A stretch of 57,092 nucleotides of DNA from Leptospiraceae bacterium (GTDB lineage: Bacteria > Spirochaetota > Leptospiria > Turneriellales > Turneriellaceae). Each line of letters starts with the position of its first letter. Within the stretch, counting starts at the first letter, position 1. The translations under genes were made by a program, and so were the position numbers. Below are positions 1 through 9,127 of the stretch, in pieces. The DNA lies in assembly GCA_020440825.1 (NCBI GenBank), contig JAGRNJ010000018.1, forward strand, positions 1-57,092, in the 5' to 3' direction. The notes beneath the pieces were generated by a model. The model did not search any database. It saw nothing but the letters and a program-made list of their open reading frames with translations, and had not been told where the DNA came from.

Positions 1-754
1 CCAGTCGTTCAAAATGAGCTTTTTCTGCATTCTGGACAAATTCCATAACCAGGTTGCTGAGATGCGTAGCAATAGATGTGTTATCAAGATATGTATAAAT
101 GATGTCGGCAAAGGTTTTTTCCATCTCTCCCTGCAGAGGAGACTGATACAATATATGGTACAGAAACCAGATACGGTTATCAATCCATCTTACAAATTTA
201 TCCAGAGCCCTTTTTCTTGTCGTTTTATCTTCTTCAGGAAGATCAGTTCGGCTTAATCTATAGTCAACATGATCTTTCAGGTCATTGAAAATAATATCAA
301 ACAGATCTTTCTTTTTAGTGACCAGTTCATCTGCAGCAGCTTTGGGAATCGAACGAAAATCAACAAGAGAATGTTTGGGATTCTTGCGATTAAAATCTTT
401 TACAACATTCGATTCAAGAATTTTTTCTGCCAGAGTTGGCGATAGTTTTTTATACAGTATAGCATATACTATAAGATTATTGGTGCTGATAATCTCTGCG
501 CGCCGCGAAAGCAAATCTGGTTGAGCAACATAAATTTCTTCTAGATAAGAATTCATGGCCATCTTCTGCACAACCTGGGCGTGAAAACCCTTGTCTGCCT
601 TCAGGCCATCTTTTCCGGTTGTTCCCATGCCGGGCACCCTTGTAAGAGGAGTTTTTCCTCGGGCCATGAAATCAAAACCTTCTTTAGTCAGAACCAGCGA
701 TGCCGGCAAGTTGATCAATGATTTTGAGACATTGCTGCCAGATTCTGCACTCAT
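1..754 (-). CDS. Partial conserved protein with ATPase N-box-like motif (runs off left edge)
   Basis: About 251 codons are open on the minus strand from an ATG at 754 to the window edge, so the C-terminus is missing. The start lies one base after the stop of the upstream gene (TAA at 758-756), which suggests a shared transcript. The visible part is largely helical and charged, with no signal peptide or membrane segment, so it is probably cytoplasmic. The last visible residues contain MEFVQNAEKA, which resembles the N-box (E-x3-N-A-x-K-A) of GHKL/histidine-kinase-type ATPases. If so, the nucleotide-binding half lies outside the window. The function is not otherwise recognised. The family resemblance is inference from one short motif. 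Confidence 0.6.
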   Translation of the reverse strand, partial: MSAESGSNVSKSLINLPASLVLTKEGFDFMARGKTPLTRVPGMGTTGKDGLKADKGFHAQVVQKMAMNSYLEEIYVAQPDLLSRRAEIISTNNLIVYAILYKKLSPTLAEKILESNVVKDFNRKNPKHSLVDFRSIPKAAADELVTKKKDLFDIIFNDLKDHVDYRLSRTDLPEEDKTTRKRALDKFVRWIDNRIWFLYHILYQSPLQGEMEKTFADIIYTYLDNTSIATHLSNLVMEFVQNAEKAHFERL

Positions 755-755
755 A

Positions 756-1073
756 TTAATCGTATGCGCAACCTGTCATAGCAGAGTGAAAACTGGCTGT
801 CGTGGTTCTACCAAGCCCGCTCACCGTCACAGATTTTTTTTCTTTATCAAGCGAAAAATCAGAAATCGGGACATATTGACGGGTGTAATCATGACAGAAC
901 TCTTCACTTTGACCCGTTATAAAATAACACGAGCAGAATTCTTTTGCATAATAGGCAGAGATAATTGAAGGGAATGCCTGAATGTGTTTCCAGTTTATCA
1001 CTGTAAAAGCCGCCAGCAAAATCCCGACTGTCAGAAGAAAGTAGCCGACTATTTTTCTGAATTTTCGCATCAA
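756..1073 (-). CDS. Small single-pass membrane or exported protein of unknown function
   Basis: This 105-residue protein has one strong hydrophobic segment at about residues 9-26 behind a basic start (MMRKFRK), so it is a membrane anchor or uncleaved signal. The outer part has four cysteines (CSC near residue 48, one near 60, one near 102) that could form disulfides. Its ATG overlaps the stop of the beta-lactamase-fold lipoprotein gene by 4 bp, so the two are translationally coupled and probably act together at the envelope. I do not recognise the family. An accessory role to the hydrolase is inference from coupling. Confidence 0.6.
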   Translation of the reverse strand: MMRKFRKIVGYFLLTVGILLAAFTVINWKHIQAFPSIISAYYAKEFCSCYFITGQSEEFCHDYTRQYVPISDFSLDKEKKSVTVSGLGRTTTASFHSAMTGCAYD

Positions 1074-2263
1074 TTGATCCCTCCCAAAATGTCCCCTGCC
1101 AGCTTGAAAACCCGATTCAATGAGAATGAGCCGTCTCTGTCATCCCCTACCCTTACAATTACAGCATCATAAGAAGGAATTATACAAATGTACTGCCCCC
1201 AATGACCGGTTGCACAGAATGTATCTCTAGGTGCAGCTGGCCACGGTTTTGGCTGGTCTCTTTCGGGAATACCCTGATTGAGCCACCAATGGGCACCGGT
1301 ATTTTCTTTGACCAAATATTTATTGGTTGGGGTAAGATAATACGATTTGGCCAAGGTTGTTGAATAGCGCACCCAACCTTCAGGCAGAATACGCCGGTTC
1401 TCCCAGATTCCGTCATTAAGATACAAAAAACCGAATTTAGCCATATCTCTGGGAGTCGCATAGAGATAGGAACTGCCGACATAATTGCCCGATTTGTCTT
1501 TTTCGAGAGTAACATTTTTCATACCGAGCGGGTTGAAAATTTTCTCCCACGGCCATTTAGCATATTGTTCACCCAGTTTAACCTGCAGAATTTTCATCAG
1601 AATATTTGAAGTACCACTGGAATAATAGAATCTTTCACCAGGCTTGTGCTCAACCGGCATTGCCGCAGCAAAGCCAGCCATATCTTCACGGCCACTTGTA
1701 TAAAGCATTGCAATTACCGAAGACTTGAGGGGAGAACTTTCATAGCCTTCATCCCAGAATAAACCTGAACTCATTTCGAGCAGATCAGACAGGCGGATGG
1801 CCTTCTTTTCTTCAACAGCCAGCGGTTTATAATATTGAGCTGCAAAATCATTTTTATTTATGATTCCTTCTTTTTGGGCTACCCCATAAAATGCATTCAC
1901 AAAACTTTTGGTAACCGACCAGGCCAGATGTGGAGTCTCTTGAGAAAAGCCCCGAGCGTATTTTTCATACACAATTTTGCCATTATGAATGAAAATAAAT
2001 CCGTCGGTTCGAATTCCCTTTCTGTCTTTTTCATCGCCTGTACGCGAGAAAAGATATTTATCGAGTTCATCAAAACTGTTTTTTGGTATGTCATTGGCAA
2101 CAGCCTGCCAGCCGTTTGTCGGCCAGTAACTGCGAGCCGGTGGTTTATAATCTGCAGGAATGGCAGATGGCAACTCTACCGGCACGGTAGCAGGATTTTC
2201 AGAACAGAACAAAAAGTTCATTAAAATAAGAAGAACGATAATCCAAGAATACTTCATAATCAA
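1070..2263 (-). CDS. Serine hydrolase, class C beta-lactamase / DD-peptidase fold, lipoprotein
   Basis: This 397-residue protein is exported. A hydrophobic leader ends in NFLFC at residue 20, a loose lipobox of the kind spirochaetes use. Serine beta-lactamase-family motifs are present: SVTK at 116-119 (nucleophile Ser and general-base Lys), a Tyr motif YSSG beginning at 214, and HWGQ near the C-terminus replacing the KTG box, as in class C-like esterases and DD-peptidases. The family includes penicillin-binding proteins, esterases and amidases, so substrate cannot be assigned. A second ATG lies at codon 3. It heads a probable three-gene minus-strand unit with the small membrane protein and the edge gene. 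Confidence 0.85.
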   Translation of the reverse strand: MIMKYSWIIVLLILMNFLFCSENPATVPVELPSAIPADYKPPARSYWPTNGWQAVANDIPKNSFDELDKYLFSRTGDEKDRKGIRTDGFIFIHNGKIVYEKYARGFSQETPHLAWSVTKSFVNAFYGVAQKEGIINKNDFAAQYYKPLAVEEKKAIRLSDLLEMSSGLFWDEGYESSPLKSSVIAMLYTSGREDMAGFAAAMPVEHKPGERFYYSSGTSNILMKILQVKLGEQYAKWPWEKIFNPLGMKNVTLEKDKSGNYVGSSYLYATPRDMAKFGFLYLNDGIWENRRILPEGWVRYSTTLAKSYYLTPTNKYLVKENTGAHWWLNQGIPERDQPKPWPAAPRDTFCATGHWGQYICIIPSYDAVIVRVGDDRDGSFSLNRVFKLAGDILGGIN

Positions 2264-2315
2264 GACTAGCTTCTATGTCGTTTCTTGCGCGTCAATGCTT
2301 TCCATAAAAATGATT

Positions 2316-2330
2316 TAGTGCGTAGCACTA
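2316..2330. promoter_or_regulatory. Perfect 6-bp inverted repeat in a divergent intergenic region
   Basis: TAGTGC and GCACTA flank a 3-base spacer, midway between the divergent hydrolase operon (starting at 2263) and the exported-protein gene at 2462. It is placed like an operator or a small hairpin. No clear sigma-70 promoter was found next to it. Only the symmetry is seen in the sequence; the function is inference. Confidence 0.25.
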
Positions 2331-2461
2331 GCTGTAATTTATTAACGTTGTAAACCATCCGGCGATTCATGGATTTTTCTGTATGTGATTCTCTACTGGC
2401 AAAATACCAAAAAACAAAGTTTATTCATTGACTTTCAATCGATTTTTTCAGTTTTTCGTTC

Positions 2462-2917
2462 ATGAAAAGACACATCAGAATAATTTCTCTGTTAATAGTA
2501 ATCGGTTTTCAGTCAATCTCTGCGACCTCCAGCAAGACATCTTTGAAAACCATTGGTCTGCTAGCCGGCAACAACCTCTACATGACCTATATTGCATTAA
2601 ATACCACTGCCGATACTTATTCCCGAAAGGTATATTCAGCAGAGAAGTCTATAACAGTTCTCAGTGAATATGCAAACATGTCAAGGATAACCGGCGAACA
2701 GCTGGTAATATTGTCTAAAGATACATCACTCTCAAAAGCCGATAAGAAGTTCATTCTTGAAGTCGCTTCGATTCAGAATGACCTTGCCCATCAGGCAGAT
2801 GCCTACACAAAATTCATTCGATCTTCAAAGCCAGAAGATGCTGAAAAATTTGCAATTTTTCGTGACCAGAACTGGGCAAAGATACGCAAACTGCTCGGTA
2901 TCGAAGAACAGCAATAA
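2462..2917 (+). CDS. Exported protein of unknown function
   Basis: This 151-residue protein has a typical cleavable signal peptide (basic MKRH, hydrophobic core to about residue 17, then a small-residue region ending near SAT). The mature part is predominantly helical and hydrophilic with no recognised domain. It ends about 100 bp before pckG and may be a separate unit. No strong ribosome-binding site precedes the ATG, but the signal peptide starts exactly there, which supports this start. Periplasmic or surface location is inference. The family is not recognised. Confidence 0.65.
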   Translation: MKRHIRIISLLIVIGFQSISATSSKTSLKTIGLLAGNNLYMTYIALNTTADTYSRKVYSAEKSITVLSEYANMSRITGEQLVILSKDTSLSKADKKFILEVASIQNDLAHQADAYTKFIRSSKPEDAEKFAIFRDQNWAKIRKLLGIEEQQ

Positions 2918-3021
2918 TTTCTTAAAATTCGGTTCTGAGGAATGCCTGAAAAGATTGTACCCTTTTTTGGTTGATCGCCCGTGCTTTGTTCAAGTAATAG
3001 TAAATTTCGGGGAGAATAAAC

Positions 3022-4875
3022 ATGGATCTTAAAATACCAGAATATGTAAAAAATAAAGCACTCATCCAATGGGTAAAAGAAACCGCAGAATTGACCAAGC
3101 CAGATAAAATACACTGGTGTGATGGCAGCCAGCAAGAGTATGATACATTGTGCGAAGAACTGGTACAGGCTGGCACTTTCAGAAAACTGAATCCTGATAA
3201 AAAGCCTGGCAGTTATCTGGCTTTCTCTGACCCTTCAGATGTGGCAAGAGTTGAAGACCGCACTTATATTAACTCACTCAGAAAAGGGGATGCTGGTCCC
3301 ACAAATAACTGGGTAGAACCTGGCGAGATGAAAATTACTCTCAATAAACTGTTAGATGGCTCAATGAAAGGTCGAACCCTGTATGTCATTCCATTCAGCA
3401 TGGGCCCATTGGGATCGCCCATCGCGCATATCGGCTTTGAGCTTACAGACTCTGCATATGTTGTAGTCAATATGAAAATCATGACCCGAATGGGTAAAGA
3501 TGTCTATGGTGTGCTGGGCGATGGCGGCTTTGTGAAAGCCTTACACTCTGTAGGTGCACCGTTGAAAGACGGGCAAAAAGACGTTTCATGGCCCTGTAAT
3601 CCTACTGAAAAATACATTTGCCATTTTCCTGAAGAAAATCTGATTATTTCTTATGGTTCGGGTTATGGTGGTAATGCACTACTCGGGAAAAAATGTTTTG
3701 CATTGCGACTGGCATCGACCATGGCAAGAGACCAAGGCTGGCTGGCAGAACATATGCTTATATTGGGTGTAGAAGACCCTAAAGGTGAAAAAACTTATAT
3801 TTCGGCGGCGTTTCCCTCTGCATGCGGAAAAACGAACTTTGCCATGCTTGTCCCTCCTAAATCAATGGCAGGCTGGAAAGTAACCACCGTAGGCGATGAC
3901 ATTGCCTGGTTAAAGGCGGATGAATCTGGCACGTTAAGGGCAATCAACCCTGAAGCCGGTTTTTTTGGTGTTGCACCGGGTACCAATTTTGATACGAACT
4001 TTAATGCAATGACATCATTGCAAAAAAATACAATTTTTACAAATGTCGCTTTAACCTCTGATGGGGATGTATGGTGGGAAGGTCTCACTAAAGAAGCCCC
4101 CGATGGCTTAACAGACTGGACAGGTAAACCTTATGATAAAAACTCGGGAAAACCTGCTGCGCACCCGAATGCACGTTTTACTGCACCGGCTTCACAATGT
4201 CCCAGTATTGACCCTCGCTGGGAAGACCCCGCAGGAGTGCCTATCTCAGGTATTGTTTTTGGGGGGCGAAGAGCTACAACGGTGCCGTTAGTTTACCAGT
4301 CTTTTAATTGGAACTTTGGTGTTTATCTGGCGGCAACCATGGGCTCTGAAACTACTGCAGCTGCATTTGGTCAACAGGGAGTTGTGCGCAGAGATCCCTT
4401 TGCGATGCTCCCTTTTATGGGCTATCATGCGGCTGATTATTTTAATCATTGGCTGAACTTTGGCCGCCGCTTACCCAACCCGCCGCGCATATTCGGAGTG
4501 AACTGGTTCTTGAAAGATGAAAATGGTAAATTTGCATGGCCGGGCTTCAGTGACAATATGAGAATTCTTCGATGGGTAGTAGACAGGGTGCATGGTAGAA
4601 CCAGTGCCATAGAATCACCAATTGGCTGGGTTCCTAGATATGATGATATTGACTGGACAGGCTTAGATTTTCCCAAAGAAAAATTTGCATCACTCATGAC
4701 AATTGACAGCGAATTATGGAAAAAAGAAATTCTCTCTCATGACGAATTATTCTCAAAACTGTATGACCGGTTACCGAAAGAGTTTACCTGGATCAAAGAA
4801 TTGATGATTTCAAGTCTGTGGCGGTCTCCCGAAAGATGGGACCATACTGGCGATGTAGACGCAAAAGTTGAGTAA
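3022..4875 (+). CDS. pckG: Phosphoenolpyruvate carboxykinase (GTP)
   Basis: This 617-residue cytosolic enzyme interconverts oxaloacetate plus GTP with PEP, GDP and CO2, the entry to gluconeogenesis. Length and motifs fit the GTP-dependent class rather than the roughly 540-residue ATP class. The P-loop region is [13 protein letters not shown], containing the reactive Cys at residue 268 and Lys-Thr for phosphate binding. The metal-binding kinase-2 motif is VGDDIAW, and [14 protein letters not shown] is the family's PEPCK signature. A good ribosome-binding site (GGGGAG) precedes the ATG. The stop TAA shares one base with the next gene's ATG, so it heads an operon with trhO and an acyltransferase. 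With pyk at 14742 it defines the PEP node. Confidence 0.97.
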   Translation: MDLKIPEYVKNKALIQWVKETAELTKPDKIHWCDGSQQEYDTLCEELVQAGTFRKLNPDKKPGSYLAFSDPSDVARVEDRTYINSLRKGDAGPTNNWVEPGEMKITLNKLLDGSMKGRTLYVIPFSMGPLGSPIAHIGFELTDSAYVVVNMKIMTRMGKDVYGVLGDGGFVKALHSVGAPLKDGQKDVSWPCNPTEKYICHFPEENLIISYGSGYGGNALLGKKCFALRLASTMARDQGWLAEHMLILGVEDPKGEKTYISAAFPSACGKTNFAMLVPPKSMAGWKVTTVGDDIAWLKADESGTLRAINPEAGFFGVAPGTNFDTNFNAMTSLQKNTIFTNVALTSDGDVWWEGLTKEAPDGLTDWTGKPYDKNSGKPAAHPNARFTAPASQCPSIDPRWEDPAGVPISGIVFGGRRATTVPLVYQSFNWNFGVYLAATMGSETTAAAFGQQGVVRRDPFAMLPFMGYHAADYFNHWLNFGRRLPNPPRIFGVNWFLKDENGKFAWPGFSDNMRILRWVVDRVHGRTSAIESPIGWVPRYDDIDWTGLDFPKEKFASLMTIDSELWKKEILSHDELFSKLYDRLPKEFTWIKELMISSLWRSPERWDHTGDVDAKVE

Positions 4876-5942
4876 TGAAAGCAGAGATTTCACCAAAAGC
4901 TCATAAACGTGCCAGCAGAATGCTGCACAATATTTATGATCGTTCAACACTTGAGAAAATTCTTGAAGCAGAAGATTTTGCCCGTAAAACTTTATCTTTT
5001 TACAGATACGTAAAAATTGACAATCCTGAGTTTTTTCGGGACAAGCTTTACCGAGAATGGTTTTCGTTGAGGGTTTTGGGGCGAGTCTATATCGCACACG
5101 AAGGAATAAATGCTCAGGTATCGGTACCAGAGCACAATTACTCAAAATTTTTAGAATCCCTCGAGAGCAGAGCCGAACTGCGCGGCATGCGAATCAACAG
5201 AGCGGTTCAAGATGATAAGAAATCATTTTTGAAGTTGAAACTGAAGGTGCGGCCTAAGCTGGTAAACGATGGTCTGCAAGATGACAGCTATGATGTAACC
5301 AATGTGGGCACCCACCTTTCACCGGAAGAGTTCAACAGTGCAATGGAACTGCCAGAAACCATCGTAGTAGATATGCGCAATCATTATGAAAGTGAAGTTG
5401 GTCATTTCGAGAATGCCGTTTTACCCGAGGCAGATACTTTTCGGGAAGAGCTTCCTCAAGTATTAGACCTGCTGAAGGGTAAAGAAAATCAGAAAGTTCT
5501 TTTATACTGTACCGGCGGTATACGCTGTGAAAAAGCCAGTGCCTTTCTTCGGCACCACGGTTTCAATGATGTGAACCAGCTATACGGCGGCATCATTTAC
5601 TATGCCCACGACATTCAACAAAAACGACTGAAGACCCGGTTTAAAGGTAAAAACTTTGTTTTTGATGAAAGGTTGGGCGAAAAAATCAGTGAAGAAGTAA
5701 TCTCACACTGCCACCAATGTGAAAACCTCAGTGATAATCATGTGAATTGCGCCAACAACCAATGTCATCTGCTCTTTATTCAATGCGAATCCTGCAAGCA
5801 ACGATACCAGGGTTGTTGCTCAGAAGAATGCATGAAATATAATTCTTTGAGTGAAGAAGAAAAGCTTGCAAACCCGTTCAAAAAATCAGGGTTTCATCAC
5901 TCGAGGTTGCGCCCTGTACTACAACAACGATCTGGTTCATGA
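4875..5942 (+). CDS. trhO: tRNA uridine(34) hydroxylase TrhO (rhodanese family)
   Basis: The 355-residue protein has the TrhO/UPF0176 layout. An N-terminal ferredoxin/acylphosphatase-like domain contains [14 protein letters not shown] rhodanese domain has the catalytic loop CTGGIRC (Cys at 212). The C-terminus is Cys-rich, with about ten cysteines and histidines in CHQC, CESC and CCSEEC clusters that could bind zinc. Family knowledge: TrhO performs oxygen-dependent hydroxylation of U34 in tRNA wobble positions, the step before cmo5U or mo5U. It overlaps pckG by 1 bp and the acyltransferase by 4 bp. The Cys-rich tail is longer than in E. coli TrhO. Confidence 0.9.
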   Translation: MKAEISPKAHKRASRMLHNIYDRSTLEKILEAEDFARKTLSFYRYVKIDNPEFFRDKLYREWFSLRVLGRVYIAHEGINAQVSVPEHNYSKFLESLESRAELRGMRINRAVQDDKKSFLKLKLKVRPKLVNDGLQDDSYDVTNVGTHLSPEEFNSAMELPETIVVDMRNHYESEVGHFENAVLPEADTFREELPQVLDLLKGKENQKVLLYCTGGIRCEKASAFLRHHGFNDVNQLYGGIIYYAHDIQQKRLKTRFKGKNFVFDERLGEKISEEVISHCHQCENLSDNHVNCANNQCHLLFIQCESCKQRYQGCCSEECMKYNSLSEEEKLANPFKKSGFHHSRLRPVLQQRSGS

Positions 5943-6631
5943 AACGCAGTTTTCGAAAAGAATTGCTCTTAGCGATAGCCTCTCGCGTAATGCGCTGGTT
6001 AATTCAGGGCATTGGCCGCACCTGCAGGGTCAAAATCGTAGTCGGTCAAGAAGTAATCGAAGATTTATTGAACAATAGAAGACCGGTGATTTTCTGCTTT
6101 TGGCACAACAGAATATTTTTTTCTGCTTATTATCTGTACCGACACCTTTTCCGTAAAGGAATTCACCTGACAGTTCTTATAAGTCAATCAGATGACGGAG
6201 AGCTCATAGCGCGGGTAGTTAAACTCTGGGGAGGAACGCTGGCCCGAGGCAGCAGCACCCGGGGCGGCAAAGATGCTTTATCGATTCTCAATAAAGCGAT
6301 TCGAAAAGAGAACTCCAGTATTGTAACAACCCCAGACGGGCCCAAAGGCCCTGTGTACCAGTTTCAGCTGGGAACTGTGATTGCTGCTCAATTCACCGGG
6401 GCCGAAATTGTACCCATTTGTTTTGATGCAGATAAAAAATGGGAATTGAAATCATGGGATAAATTCATAATTCCCAAACCGTTTTCAAATGTTGTTGTTT
6501 CATTCGGTAAACCGGTCAAACTAACCCGCAGTAAATCAGAAGAAGAGCGCGAAGAATCCCGGCTCGTTATTGAGAATGTCATGCGGCAACAAAAAGATCA
6601 GGTTACCAGTTTACTGAATGCAATGGGCTAA
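5939..6631 (+). CDS. Lysophospholipid acyltransferase-like protein, DUF374 family
   Basis: The 230-residue protein matches the DUF374 branch of the glycerophosphate acyltransferase superfamily. It has FWHNRIFF with the catalytic-type His near residue 56, [10 protein letters not shown], the glycine/arginine block [10 protein letters not shown], and TTPDGPKGP near 130-138. The family is membrane-associated and acts in lipid or lipid A/lysophospholipid acylation; the substrate here is unknown. The start ATG overlaps the trhO stop by 4 bp (ATGA). It is the last gene of the pckG operon and converges with the minus-strand ATPase gene 25 bp away; no obvious hairpin lies between. Confidence 0.88.
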   Translation: MKRSFRKELLLAIASRVMRWLIQGIGRTCRVKIVVGQEVIEDLLNNRRPVIFCFWHNRIFFSAYYLYRHLFRKGIHLTVLISQSDDGELIARVVKLWGGTLARGSSTRGGKDALSILNKAIRKENSSIVTTPDGPKGPVYQFQLGTVIAAQFTGAEIVPICFDADKKWELKSWDKFIIPKPFSNVVVSFGKPVKLTRSKSEEEREESRLVIENVMRQQKDQVTSLLNAMG

Positions 6632-6655
6632 TTATCTTCGAACCGTTTTTTCAAA

Positions 6656-7474
6656 TCAATTCTTGAGTAGTGAAAGTGGAAATTTCAAGACAGCCCTTGT
6701 CTGGTTACCATCAGTTTTTATGGAGAAATATTCAAGGGGGTCAATTCCCAGCTCAAAATAAACTTCATCTGCCATGGCAATGCCCAGACCTGCAGATTCA
6801 GTTGTATCGAGATATTCTGGCGTAAAGTATTCACCAGAGCGACCTTCTTTAAATAAATTGTGATGAATATTCCGGCTTTTAACAATTCTCTCCATATCTC
6901 TTTTCATGACGGGACTTTCATTCGTTACCGCAAATACGATATTATTGTCACCCAGAGCTATTGTGAAAAACATGTTGACTTCACTTTTTGAAATCTTTTG
7001 TTTGAACTCCTGAAGTGTACTGCGGTCTTTTTCTGAAATTTCTTTTCCTGTTCGGTTATATTCATCGAGTTTTAAGATATTGATCGTCTGTTTTTTTATC
7101 TTGTCGGGCACGATAAAGCGGTTAATAAATTCACGCAAGGCATCATTCTTAAATATAATACGCAGCAGATCATCGGCATTGTTATCTGTTGAAAAACTTG
7201 CATTTTCAATACGACGTTTAATTTCTTCCTGAAAAATCAGATACTTGGCATTTGCCTTTATACCATTAAAAATAACTTCTACAATAGCAGAGTACACATT
7301 AAAAAGAAATTCCATTTTTAAGTCGAATTCCATATAAACTCTACTGATAATTTCCATTAGTTCTTCTCTGCCATTTCTGGTGAGAGCATTAATCTGAAAA
7401 TAAGCGAGCGATTTCTCTCTTATATGAGCGATTACTTTTGAAGGTTTGTCTTCGTCCATTGGACCCTCTATCAA
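6656..7474 (-). CDS. Histidine-kinase-fold ATPase, anti-sigma factor-like
   Basis: The 272-residue soluble protein has a GHKL-type ATPase outline. An N-box-like helix near residues 60-80 (EVIFNGIKANAK) is followed by a long insertion of about 90 residues. The C-terminal part has VTNESPV, where the G1 box (D-x-G-x-G) should be, and AGLGIAMADE as a G2-like box. It overlaps the STAS gene by 4 bp. SpoIIAB/RsbW-type proteins phosphorylate a STAS partner and release or bind a sigma factor, so this pairing fits a partner switch. The weak G1 box and the insertion make kinase activity uncertain; it could act only as a binding partner. Confidence 0.7.
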   Translation of the reverse strand: MIEGPMDEDKPSKVIAHIREKSLAYFQINALTRNGREELMEIISRVYMEFDLKMEFLFNVYSAIVEVIFNGIKANAKYLIFQEEIKRRIENASFSTDNNADDLLRIIFKNDALREFINRFIVPDKIKKQTINILKLDEYNRTGKEISEKDRSTLQEFKQKISKSEVNMFFTIALGDNNIVFAVTNESPVMKRDMERIVKSRNIHHNLFKEGRSGEYFTPEYLDTTESAGLGIAMADEVYFELGIDPLEYFSIKTDGNQTRAVLKFPLSLLKN

Positions 7475-7812
7475 ATACCTGCCAGCGCGTCTTCTTCTGT
7501 GTTAAAAACTTTAATAAAATCGGTAAGCCCCACAGTTTCTATCACTTTTCTAAAATGATCATTCAGATTGCTGACAACCAGCGAGCCGTTTTTATCATTC
7601 ACTCGATTGAGCAGGGTTATTAGAGCAGCGATTCCTGCTGAGTTGATATACTCAGCTTTCTGCAGATTCACAATGATTTTGGGAGAATTATCGATCGGAA
7701 TTTTTTCCCAATTTGAGATAAGATCAATTTCAGTCTCACCAGTCACATCTCCCGATAAGTACAATACCGCAATCTGATTTTTCATTTCCAATTGAACCGG
7801 ATTAACTGACAT
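7471..7812 (-). CDS. STAS-domain protein, anti-sigma factor antagonist
   Basis: The 113-residue protein is a single STAS domain like SpoIIAA/RsbV. It has an alternating strand-helix pattern and the conserved loop with a candidate phosphoacceptor Ser at residue 58 (YINSAGIAAL). Its start lies inside the end of the isocitrate dehydrogenase-like gene (11-bp overlap), and its end overlaps the ATPase start by 4 bp, so all three are translationally coupled. Family role: when dephosphorylated it sequesters the ATPase partner; a PP2C phosphatase such as the one at 11767 would reset it. An internal ATG at codon 10 is an alternative start. Confidence 0.88.
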   Translation of the reverse strand: MSVNPVQLEMKNQIAVLYLSGDVTGETEIDLISNWEKIPIDNSPKIIVNLQKAEYINSAGIAALITLLNRVNDKNGSLVVSNLNDHFRKVIETVGLTDFIKVFNTEEDALAGI

Positions 7813-9043
7813 ACTCCCCCAAATTCTGAATGATCAGCTGACCAAATTCAGAACACTTCACTTCTCTGGCACCTTCGAGGTTTTTTGCCAAGTCATAGGT
7901 CACAGTTTTCATGGCGATTGTTTTTTTTACCGCTGAATCGAGCAAGGCGGCAGCTTCTTTCCAGCCTATATGTTCGAAAAGTAGAATGCCAGCATAAATT
8001 TGAGAAAAAGGATTTACTTTATCAAGACCGGCATATTTAGGAAACGTGCCATGCTCACAATCAAATACAGAAATCCCATTTTCAGGATTCATGTGAATTG
8101 CAGGTAGATGTCCCTGCATTCCGATTTGTGCTGCAATGCTTTCGGTAAGAACTCTCATGCCGGGTAGTAGACCGGCAATCACTTCAAATTCTGCTGGTTT
8201 GTAAATAATCTCGCTGCACAGTTTCTCAAGCGAAAGTTCGCGAATGAGAATTTTACCGGCAGGAGGGTTTCCGCCACATTCTTCCCAAAAAATTGTTTGA
8301 TTTGCATATTCAATGCGTACAATATCATTAGCCCATCTGACAAATTGGCCTTCCGTTGAATCCCGCAAATTGCCTCGATGTACCAAAACTACAGATTTTT
8401 TATTGTTTTCGACTGTATATTGCATTACTGAGCGAACGGCATTGTTCACAAACTCCTGTGAGACCGCTTGCAGTGAAAAACCAAATGGAAACATAATCTC
8501 ATTATGATAATTATTTTGTTCTTTAATAACAGAGGCTAATGTCTGGGCAAATTCAGTTTCGGCTTCTGCTTCGAACATATGATAGCCTTGACCTTCGTTT
8601 AATTCAAACAAGCAGGTATTGATACGCTCTGGGTGTAAGATATTTCCTGCAATGCCAAAATTCCCCCGTAAAATTCTCAAGCTCAAGGTGAGCTCCAAAG
8701 AAGCCTTTATATATTCCAAGGTTCGGGCCGAGGTGGGGCCCTTGATTACAAGTTTGTGATTTTCAATCGCCTGTAGAGTATCTGCCGGCAGGGTTATTTC
8801 GGGATTATACTGTACTGCCGCTTTTTCACCGGCTAAAACTTCAAGCCATTCAATTTTTCGGTTTTCATTGTAAACTGCTTTTACGACAGCATCTAGAACC
8901 TGGCGGGTAGTTTGCCACATTTCGGGACCACAGCCATCCCCCTCGACATATAAAACGACAGGACATTCTGGTATTTTGGTGTGTCGTTCCAACACATTGA
9001 CTTTCTGTGCATTTTCGGAATTACGAAGGCCAGAAAACTCCAT
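7802..9043 (-). CDS. Isocitrate dehydrogenase-like protein, divergent at the active site
   Basis: The 413-residue protein aligns over its length with NADP-type isocitrate dehydrogenase. It keeps VEGDGCGPE, GEKAA, LVHRGN, EHGTFPKYAGLDKVNP (the nucleotide site with Lys-Tyr typical of NADP) and KTVTYD...EVKCSEFG. By eye against the E. coli enzyme, key residues differ: the Ser113/Asn115 region is lost, Arg119 is Lys113, Arg153 is Glu147, Lys230 is Arg223, Asp283 is Glu269, Asp307 is Arg297 and Asp311 is Glu301. Arg129, Arg132 and Tyr160 equivalents remain. Normal isocitrate/Mg2+ turnover is therefore doubtful. It leads an operon with STAS and ATPase genes, which is not a usual setting for icd. 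No gene symbol is given because activity is uncertain. Confidence 0.85.
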   Translation of the reverse strand: MEFSGLRNSENAQKVNVLERHTKIPECPVVLYVEGDGCGPEMWQTTRQVLDAVVKAVYNENRKIEWLEVLAGEKAAVQYNPEITLPADTLQAIENHKLVIKGPTSARTLEYIKASLELTLSLRILRGNFGIAGNILHPERINTCLFELNEGQGYHMFEAEAETEFAQTLASVIKEQNNYHNEIMFPFGFSLQAVSQEFVNNAVRSVMQYTVENNKKSVVLVHRGNLRDSTEGQFVRWANDIVRIEYANQTIFWEECGGNPPAGKILIRELSLEKLCSEIIYKPAEFEVIAGLLPGMRVLTESIAAQIGMQGHLPAIHMNPENGISVFDCEHGTFPKYAGLDKVNPFSQIYAGILLFEHIGWKEAAALLDSAVKKTIAMKTVTYDLAKNLEGAREVKCSEFGQLIIQNLGEYVS

Positions 9044-9127
9044 TTATACCACCGTTTTGGCTTGAGAAGGCCCGTAAAACAAAAAATGGCATAAGACTCC
9101 CGATTATGTTAAATTTGAAATGAAATT

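Noticed and set aside
14-968. Plus-strand open frames of 80, 79 and 125 codons at the left edge
   Set aside because: They lack family features and lie antisense to the long minus-strand frame that runs off the edge and to the small membrane protein gene.
2971-3000. Possible sigma-70 promoter before pckG (TTGATC, 18-base spacer, TAATAG)
   Set aside because: Only three of six bases in the -10 box match, so it is not distinguishable from chance.
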